This document shows positions 9,123-15,574 of a stretch of DNA of 32,238 nucleotides, piece after piece. Both the position numbers and the translations under genes were made by a program. The notes below the pieces were generated by a model. The model was given only the letters and a program-made list of their open reading frames with translations. It was not told the origin of the DNA and did no database searches. The first letter of the stretch is position 1, and the number at the start of each line of letters is the position of its first letter. The DNA comes from Bacillota bacterium (lineage in GTDB: Bacteria; Bacillota; Clostridia; Lachnospirales; WQUN01): positions 1 through 32,238 of the forward strand of contig WRKG01000292.1 in the NCBI GenBank assembly GCA_009778185.1, in the 5' to 3' direction.

Positions 9123-9899
9123 ATGACACGTAATCAAGCACCACAAGTTTCAATTCAAGAAAGTTTGCAGTACGTAGACGATGCTTTTCAATTTGTTGTC
9201 ATCGCTTTGGAAAAACTGGAGGCTTGTCTGGAAATTGAGCGAACTGGAAATTGTAATCTAAAAACAACGGCGGTAGGTAAAAATTTAGATTTTCATGACG
9301 ATATAGCTGTTCCGCCTACTGAACAAAAATTGCACGCTGAATTAGAAAATCAGTGCATAGGATTATTTATGCAATCCAAAAGTTTAGAAAAAGTCGGTAA
9401 ACAGGATTTTGACAAAGCAGTTAAATATTTTCTTAATGATTTACTATCCTGGTACGGAGGTAGAAAGGATTCTGTTCCTCCAAATGTAGTTGAATGCTAT
9501 TTTTTGCCTATTGCGTTTTCGGTAAGTCAATCGGTCAAAAATATCAACGATATATCCGATGTAATAAAGCAATATGTAGTGGACACTAACAACGATTTTG
9601 AAAAGCTACCCGACGATGTAAAGAAAAAAGCAGTATTAGATGGACATCGTAATTGGGTTTTAGCGGTTGAAAAAGCGGGAGCGTTACAAAAAGAGTACAT
9701 TGAAAGCGGGAAAGCGAACAAACCCTTTGCTTATTCTGCACACAAACGCGGTACTGCAAAAGATGGCTTAAATCGGATATTAAGCTACTTTGTTCAAACG
9801 TACAAAGATCCAAATCCTGTAATTCGGCAAGTTGCTCATGTTATTAAGCAATACTTGCCAGAACAAATTGATGTGGTTACACATTATACTAATAGATAG
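9123..9899 (+). CDS. Hypothetical protein of unknown family (predicted largely helical)
   Basis: 258-aa ORF with aaggag RBS inside the collinear operon; no family recognised. Confidence 0.7.
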   Translation: MTRNQAPQVSIQESLQYVDDAFQFVVIALEKLEACLEIERTGNCNLKTTAVGKNLDFHDDIAVPPTEQKLHAELENQCIGLFMQSKSLEKVGKQDFDKAVKYFLNDLLSWYGGRKDSVPPNVVECYFLPIAFSVSQSVKNINDISDVIKQYVVDTNNDFEKLPDDVKKKAVLDGHRNWVLAVEKAGALQKEYIESGKANKPFAYSAHKRGTAKDGLNRILSYFVQTYKDPNPVIRQVAHVIKQYLPEQIDVVTHYTNR

Positions 9900-9909
9900 A
9901 GGTGTAAAT

Positions 9910-10245
9910 ATGGCTACTTATTTTGAATTATATTTTCAATGCCCTGTTTGTATAGCATTAGGTAACACTAACATTCCTACATCTTACTGGGAACACAGTT
10001 CAGACGGCGGAATAATTGAAGTTGGCGATGATGCAAATTATAGATGTAAATCATGCAATCAAAAAGCACACGTTTCAAAATGGCAATATGGTTGCCCTGG
10101 TCACTCGGGCGATAATGGCGAATTAGTTTACAAAGCTGCAAGTCCTCAATCAATGGTAAAAGCATTTGGTATTGCAGCACAAATGTCAGACCAATACAGT
10201 TCTCAGTGGCTTAAAAACTTTATCAACAACCTGGGCGAGTGGTAA
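9910..10245 (+). CDS. Zinc-ribbon small protein, paralog A
   Basis: QCPVC...YWEH...GDDANYRCKSC...WQYGCPGHS; ATG 9910 just after the previous stop; DNA-level similarity to 10250-10603. Confidence 0.75.
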   Translation: MATYFELYFQCPVCIALGNTNIPTSYWEHSSDGGIIEVGDDANYRCKSCNQKAHVSKWQYGCPGHSGDNGELVYKAASPQSMVKAFGIAAQMSDQYSSQWLKNFINNLGEW

Positions 10246-10249
10246 AACT

Positions 10250-10603
10250 ATGGCTACTTATTATGAATTGTATATGCAATGCCCTGTTTGCATAAGTAGG
10301 GGTAACAATAACATTCCTATGTCTAGTTGGGTACATAATTTAGATGGCGGAATAATTGAAGTTGGCGATGACGCAAATTATAGATGTAAACTATGCGGTC
10401 TTACATTACATATTTCATATTGGGCATATGGCTGCCCTAATCATTCGGATGATAATGAAGAAGTAGTTTACAAAGATGCAATAAGACCGCATCATGATAA
10501 ACAATTTGGTTTTATAGCACAACTTGGTATTGCAGCACGACTGTCAGACCAATATAGTGCTCAGTGGCTTAGAAATTTTGTCTACAACATGAGCGATTGG
10601 TAA
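10250..10603 (+). CDS. Zinc-ribbon small protein, paralog B
   Basis: MATYYELYMQCPVC...WVHN...GDDANYRCKLC...WAYGCPNHS; starts ATG 10250, near-identical start region to 9910 ORF. Confidence 0.75.
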   Translation: MATYYELYMQCPVCISRGNNNIPMSSWVHNLDGGIIEVGDDANYRCKLCGLTLHISYWAYGCPNHSDDNEEVVYKDAIRPHHDKQFGFIAQLGIAARLSDQYSAQWLRNFVYNMSDW

Positions 10604-10696
10604 AATCAGCAATGCAAGGCTCGCATTCGCTTGTTCGTCTAAACGGATGCGGGCGTATATTTTCTTTATCAATAAAGAAAGGAGGGAAATAGCAAT

Positions 10697-11140
10697 TTGG
10701 GAACTTGGTCTAAGAAAGAAAAGGACTTGTGGCATAAGTGGCGTAAGGATAAGCTGAGTCCTGTGGTTATGGAGAGTGTTCGTAGGGCGATTGACAGTTC
10801 GTATAACTTAACCTATTACAGACTATATATTCAATGTCCAGTATGTATAGGAATGGGCTATCGAGTACCTTTTACCCATTGGATTCATGGTAATTGTGGT
10901 GGCTATCTTGAAATTGGGGATAATGCCCATTATAGATGTGCAAGATGTTTGCACGAAGATCACGTAGCTTTTTGGGAATATGGATGCCCTTATCATTCGG
11001 GCGGTAACGGAAATTATTTGGTTCATAAAAAGGTTTCCGTTAATTCAATAATTAAAGCACTCGGCATTGCCGTTCAAATGGCTGATTATGGCGGAAGTGT
11101 ATGGATGAAAAAATTTTTAGACAACTTATGGGATTATTAG
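10697..11140 (+). CDS. Zinc-ribbon small protein, paralog C with extra charged N-terminal segment
   Basis: YYRLYIQCPVC...HWIHGNCGGYLEIGDNAHYRCARC...WEYGCPYHSGG; aaaggaggg RBS, TTG start. Confidence 0.72.
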   Translation: MGTWSKKEKDLWHKWRKDKLSPVVMESVRRAIDSSYNLTYYRLYIQCPVCIGMGYRVPFTHWIHGNCGGYLEIGDNAHYRCARCLHEDHVAFWEYGCPYHSGGNGNYLVHKKVSVNSIIKALGIAVQMADYGGSVWMKKFLDNLWDY

Positions 11141-11152
11141 GAGGATTTTAGC

Positions 11153-13204
11153 ATGACCAAAAAATTTCGTATAAAAATGTTTAATAACGATGGTAATTTT
11201 CCCAAAAATAACCTCGATATATGGGTATCTAGTGATATATACTCTGATTTTGCAAATTTTAACGGAAATGAAATAGACCGACCAGTTTATGTAAAAGTCA
11301 GCACTGCCGCATTGGTTGGCGAAAATATTTTATATGCAATTCTTCAGCCGTCCAACGATGCGGACGAAAATATCGCATATATATCAAAAGACATTGAACA
11401 TAGCACCGATGTATATTTTTTGAATAACGAAGAAGTAACCATTGAACCCATTGAATACGATAATTTCGTCCAAGCGGAACAAGTTACAATCTCGCTTAAA
11501 AGCGAAGAGGTATATTTATGGTCAGCCGAGGAAGTTAGCAATTCTGAAAACTCTGTGTTGACAAATAATAAAATAGTTTTCTTAAATCAAATTATGTGGA
11601 TTAACCCGTTCACCATAAAGCAAAAAACGTTGGCAAAAGTTATTGATATATTTCCACGTAATCCAGATAATCCTAATATTGCTTATCAGACAACAAATAA
11701 AACCAAAATAATCTTTGAGGGATTGCCAGAATCGCAACAAAAAGTAATTGACTTTAACAAAATCGGCGGTTTGAATGACGTTATTATTAAAATTAGAGAG
11801 ATTGTTCAAATACCTCTGCATTTTCCTGAACTTTTGGAAAAATTTGGAATTGTTCCTCCAAGAGGTTTATTGTTGTACGGACCTCCTGGCAACGGAAAAA
11901 CAATGATTGCACGGGCAGTGGCGGACAACATGGGTGCAAGATTTTTCTCTATTGAGGGTTCGCAACTGCTATCAAAATTTGTAGGCGTAGGCGAGCAAAA
12001 ATTGGAAGATTTGTTTAACGATGCTGCCAAAGCAGCAGAAAAAGGAAATGCAATAATCTTTATAGACGAATTGGATTCAATGGCAATGCGAAGAGATAAA
12101 TACGACGTTGAACATAACATAACCATGGTAGGCAGATTATTATCGTTGATGGATGGCATACATTCCAGACGCAATGTATTTGTTATAGGTGCAACAAACA
12201 GGCTAAATACTATAGATTCCGCTTTTCGCCGCCCTGGACGTTTTGAATTAGAGTTTGAAATTCCAAACCCAAACCTAAACGCTAGATACGACATTTTAAC
12301 TAAATATGTAGATATATCCAACAATGAAATTATCGCAAAAGAAGTGGACAACAATTTTTTGTCCCAAATAAGCGAGCTAACAAATGGTTATTCGGGCGCG
12401 GACATAAGTTCGCTGTATCGCCAAGCTGTAATGAACGCTATGCGAAAAGCAATCGACATAGATTCAGTAGGAAAATTGCTACTAAAACACGAAAACGTAA
12501 CTTTAACAAAAGATGATTTTGAAGTTGCAAGAAAAAGCATAACGCCAACATCATTGCGTGGAGTTGATGTTCCGCCAATTAGTACAAGCTGGGACGAAAT
12601 AATTGGTTTATGCGAGCCTAAAGAAAATTTGCTTAAAATACATGATTATTTTTCCGCAAATACAGAGGTTGACACATTTGGTTATAGACCAGATTTCTTA
12701 AATTTAATTTTTAAGGGCGATATAGGTTCAGGCAGAAAAACGCTTGTTAAAGCCTTTGCAACAGGTTTTAACTATGAATTGCTACCGATTGACCTTTTGA
12801 ATTTGTTTACTCTTGGCTATAAAGAAGCATTTAATGCTATTGACGAAACGTTTTTGAAAGCCAAACAAGTTGCACCTTCCATTATATATATTAGCAATCT
12901 GCAAAATATCGACAAAGCGGATTTGTTTTTGCATAAACTTCTCAATAATACAAGACAGCTTAATGCAAGGCACAAAATATTGATAATTGTTGAAATAGAC
13001 AACAAAGGGGATATTCCAAATAATTTAATAGGCTACAAAGCGTTCCAAAAGCCAATCAATTTTGAATGGCAACCCGAAGAGTTATCACAAATATTTGACA
13101 AATATAATGTTGACAACGAAACAGGAGAACATCTCATTAAAGAACATGGAATAACCACCACAGGACATTTAATATCGAAGCTAAAAAATTTGCAATTTCA
13201 ATAA
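11153..13204 (+). CDS. Cdc48/VCP-like tandem AAA+ ATPase (canonical D1, degenerate D2) with unique N-terminal region
   Basis: D1: GPPGNGKT, pore-loop KFVG, IIFIDELDSM, IGATNR, RRPGRFE. D2 region: GDIGSGRKT and IIYISNLQ in place of canonical Walker A/B. Aggagg RBS. Confidence 0.9.
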   Translation: MTKKFRIKMFNNDGNFPKNNLDIWVSSDIYSDFANFNGNEIDRPVYVKVSTAALVGENILYAILQPSNDADENIAYISKDIEHSTDVYFLNNEEVTIEPIEYDNFVQAEQVTISLKSEEVYLWSAEEVSNSENSVLTNNKIVFLNQIMWINPFTIKQKTLAKVIDIFPRNPDNPNIAYQTTNKTKIIFEGLPESQQKVIDFNKIGGLNDVIIKIREIVQIPLHFPELLEKFGIVPPRGLLLYGPPGNGKTMIARAVADNMGARFFSIEGSQLLSKFVGVGEQKLEDLFNDAAKAAEKGNAIIFIDELDSMAMRRDKYDVEHNITMVGRLLSLMDGIHSRRNVFVIGATNRLNTIDSAFRRPGRFELEFEIPNPNLNARYDILTKYVDISNNEIIAKEVDNNFLSQISELTNGYSGADISSLYRQAVMNAMRKAIDIDSVGKLLLKHENVTLTKDDFEVARKSITPTSLRGVDVPPISTSWDEIIGLCEPKENLLKIHDYFSANTEVDTFGYRPDFLNLIFKGDIGSGRKTLVKAFATGFNYELLPIDLLNLFTLGYKEAFNAIDETFLKAKQVAPSIIYISNLQNIDKADLFLHKLLNNTRQLNARHKILIIVEIDNKGDIPNNLIGYKAFQKPINFEWQPEELSQIFDKYNVDNETGEHLIKEHGITTTGHLISKLKNLQFQ

Positions 13205-13275
13205 ATAGCATTTTTTGCGAAACAAACTTGGAATTTTAACTTTATTTATAATCCATAAGAAAGGAGAATTATTTT

Positions 13276-13362
13276 ATGGACATAGGAACTATATTATTTG
13301 TGGTAGTTTTTGTTGTTGGATGTGGAATATTTGGCGCTTTTTACGCTAGTCGCAAAAAATAA
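13276..13362 (+). CDS. 28-aa predicted membrane peptide (possible truncated duplicate)
   Basis: MDIGTILFVVVFVVGCGIFGAFYASRKK with RBS aaaggag; near-identical to the C-terminus of ORF 13407-13592. Confidence 0.45.
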   Translation: MDIGTILFVVVFVVGCGIFGAFYASRKK

Positions 13363-13406
13363 TTTTGTGAAAATGTCGACCAAAAACCAAGAAAGGAGAA
13401 ATATTT

Positions 13407-13592
13407 ATGAATGATAAAATATTAGCTATCGCAGCAATTTTAGGAGCAGCCTTAATAATTGTGATATTTGGTAATTGGATGTTGATTCTTTGGGGTAATG
13501 AGCCTATGGAAATAGGAACTATATTATTTGTGGTAGTTTTTGTTGTTGGATGCGGAATATTTGGCGCTTTTTACGCTAGTCGCAAAAAATAA
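13407..13592 (+). CDS. 61-aa predicted membrane protein
   Basis: MNDKILAIAAILGAALIIVIFGNWMLILWGNEPMEIGTILFVVVFVVGCGIFGAFYASRKK; RBS gaaaggag. Confidence 0.55.
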   Translation: MNDKILAIAAILGAALIIVIFGNWMLILWGNEPMEIGTILFVVVFVVGCGIFGAFYASRKK

Positions 13593-13636
13593 TTTTGTGA
13601 AAATGCCAACTAAAAACCAAGAAAGGGGAAATTTTT

Positions 13637-13798
13637 ATGAGTGATAAAGGTGCAATGATTGTAAGTATATCGGTCATCTGCCTAATAGTCGGAGCAGTTG
13701 TTGCTTGGTTATTAGGATTCGTGGCAATACAAATTATATTAGCTTTTCTGGCGATTGTTATTGGAATAGCCTATTATCTTTACTCTCTAAAAAAATAA
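13637..13798 (+). CDS. 53-aa predicted membrane protein (below ORF-track cutoff)
   Basis: MSDKGAMIVSISVICLIVGAVVAWLLGFVAIQIILAFLAIVIGIAYYLYSLKK with RBS gaaagggg; translated by hand. Confidence 0.5.
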   Translation: MSDKGAMIVSISVICLIVGAVVAWLLGFVAIQIILAFLAIVIGIAYYLYSLKK

Positions 13799-13831
13799 TT
13801 ATATTAAAATCTCAAATAAAGGATGTGCAAA

Positions 13832-14074
13832 ATGCAACTAAAAGATACGTACGGCAACGTAACAGCCACAATAAACGGCAAAACAATCTGCGAAACTAAA
13901 CGTGGCAACCTATTATATTACATACGTGGCGATAGTATCCAAGACGAATATGGAAACACGGTGTACAAAATCCAAGCCGACAGAATAAGAGATACGCACG
14001 GAAACACCGTTTATTACATACGTGGCGATACCGTCCGCGATGTACATGGGAATGTGCTTTATTTTATCCGATAA
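13832..14074 (+). CDS. Small repeat protein built of 16-aa units
   Basis: SIQDEYGNTVYKIQAD / RIRDTHGNTVYYIRGD / TVRDVHGNVLYFIR; RBS aaagga, ATG 13832 or 13823. Confidence 0.65.
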   Translation: MQLKDTYGNVTATINGKTICETKRGNLLYYIRGDSIQDEYGNTVYKIQADRIRDTHGNTVYYIRGDTVRDVHGNVLYFIR

Positions 14075-14231
14075 AATAAATTTTGCCAAACAAAAATTTT
14101 ACACACAGCAAAAGTTGTGATAATATGTAAATTAGCTTGATAAGTAAGCAAGCAAAAAGGGCAAAAAGGGCAAAATTTCTAGTTGGAAAGTCAACTATGA
14201 TATAAATCACATCTCAGAAAGGGTTACAAAT

Positions 14232-15206
14232 ATGTATATTTCAGGTTATATTGGCGAAGGGCGTTTTAACGGTCTTCGGGCGGGCGATGAAAAAGTGCTA
14301 ACGCACGTTAATTTCTCGTTTGCGGTGGTAAAAGATGGACTCGGTAGCGTTGCACATTGGCAAAATGCGGATAAAGTTCGCAATTTTATGCAAAACAAGC
14401 AAGGCATAAAGGCAATTTTATCAGTTGGCGGTTGGGGCGCAGGCGGCTTTTCTAATGCTTGCTCCACGCCAGAGGGAATCGAAAATTTGAGCAACTCGTT
14501 AGTGGCAATAATTGACGATTATGGTTTTGACGGAATCGATCTTGACTGGGAATATCCTGGACTCGGCTCGGCAGGAATTGACCATTCGCCAGCCGACAAA
14601 GTCAATTTTACGGCTTGGGTGCAATCTTTGCGGAACAAACTTGGCAAAGACAAGCTAATAACAATGGCAGCAGGAGCAATGCAACGTTGCATCGATAATT
14701 TGGAGATTGACAAATTGGTCAATCTACTGGATTTCTTCAACGTTATGACATACGATATGTGCCACAATAAATACACGTGCCATCACACGGCATTATACGA
14801 ATCTCCCCACAGCAAGAGCATTTGCGGCGACAAAGCAATAAAATTATACGAAGCGGCAGGTGTTCCTTTGGACAAGCTAGTTTTAGGCGGAGCATTTTAT
14901 GCCAGAATTTTCCAAAAAGCAAGCGGCTTAAACACAGAATTTGACGGCGAAGTCCCTACCTGGACAGGCGGCTACGTTGACACAATGGAACGTGCCGAAA
15001 AAGCTGGCGGTGTACAATATGACGAACAAGCCCAAGCTGCATACGCTTTCAACTCCGAAACAAAAGAATACATCACGTTTGACGATGTTCGCTCGCTAAA
15101 GGCAAAATACGATTACGTGAAAAATAGAGGTCTAAAGGGTATTATGTTTTGGGAATATACTTGCGATGACGATAACAGCACATTGCTAAAGGCATTAAAA
15201 GACTGA
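14232..15206 (+). CDS. GH18 family glycoside hydrolase (chitinase-like)
   Basis: ILSVGGWG and DGIDLDWEYPG (DxxDxDxE catalytic motif), MTYD, GIMFWEYTCDD; RBS gaaaggg. Confidence 0.92.
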   Translation: MYISGYIGEGRFNGLRAGDEKVLTHVNFSFAVVKDGLGSVAHWQNADKVRNFMQNKQGIKAILSVGGWGAGGFSNACSTPEGIENLSNSLVAIIDDYGFDGIDLDWEYPGLGSAGIDHSPADKVNFTAWVQSLRNKLGKDKLITMAAGAMQRCIDNLEIDKLVNLLDFFNVMTYDMCHNKYTCHHTALYESPHSKSICGDKAIKLYEAAGVPLDKLVLGGAFYARIFQKASGLNTEFDGEVPTWTGGYVDTMERAEKAGGVQYDEQAQAAYAFNSETKEYITFDDVRSLKAKYDYVKNRGLKGIMFWEYTCDDDNSTLLKALKD

Positions 15207-15243
15207 TTTTTGTGTGTTACACTCGAACAACTTAAAAATAGAC

Positions 15244-15519
15244 TGTTGTAGAAAAAACGGGCGGATATTATCCGCCCCTACATAATGCCTATCGATTGTC
15301 CTCGATTCGCCTGCTTTCCTAGAAATTTTTTAATTTAATAACAATGGCATAATATTATATCGACACAAACCATGGTTAAAAATTGTATTTGATAAAACCG
15401 TTCGACATGAACCACGGTTAAAAAATTGCATTTGATAAAACCGTTCGACATGAACCACGGTTAAAAATTGCATTTTCTAAAACGTAGGGGCGGATATTAT
15501 CCGCCCGTTTTCTACAACA
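15244..15519. mobile_element. MITE-like element: about 36-bp terminal inverted repeats flanking about 42-bp tandem repeats
   Basis: tgttgtagaaaaaacgggcggatattatccgcccctac (15244-15281) is inverted as gtaggggcggatattatccgcccgttttctacaaca (15484-15519). Confidence 0.5.
15361..15476. repeat. Tandem repeat, about 42-43 bp period, about 2.7 copies
   Basis: cgaca[c/t][a/g]aacca[t/c]ggttaaaaattg[t/c]atttgataaaaccgtt beginning at 15361, 15403 and 15446. Confidence 0.9.
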
Positions 15520-15574
15520 ACCTGTTTTGAAAATATTCGAAATTATTCAAAACGATCCAAAACCATCCAAACCA

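Larger units (their letters stand above)
13276..13648. repeat. Direct duplication of about 140 bp (13276-13418 and 13506-13648, offset 230)
   Basis: Both copies read atgga[c/a]ataggaactatattatttgtggtagtttttgttgttggatg[t/c]ggaatatttggcgctttttacgctagtcgcaaaaaataattttgtgaaaatg...aaaaaccaagaaagg[a/g]gaaat. Confidence 0.9.

Noticed and set aside
10604-10696. Structured RNA between zinc-ribbon paralogs B and C
   Set aside because: GC-richer spacer (gctcgcattcgc...gcgggcg) has some inverted complementarity but no clear stem-loop or conserved motif could be supported by eye.
11806-12354. 182-aa minus-strand ORF opposite the AAA+ D1 domain
   Set aside because: Mirror ORF of a strongly conserved AAA+ coding sequence.
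15361-15476. Possible CRISPR array
   Set aside because: Copies are contiguous tandem units with no unique spacers, only about 2.7 units, and no cas genes in the window.
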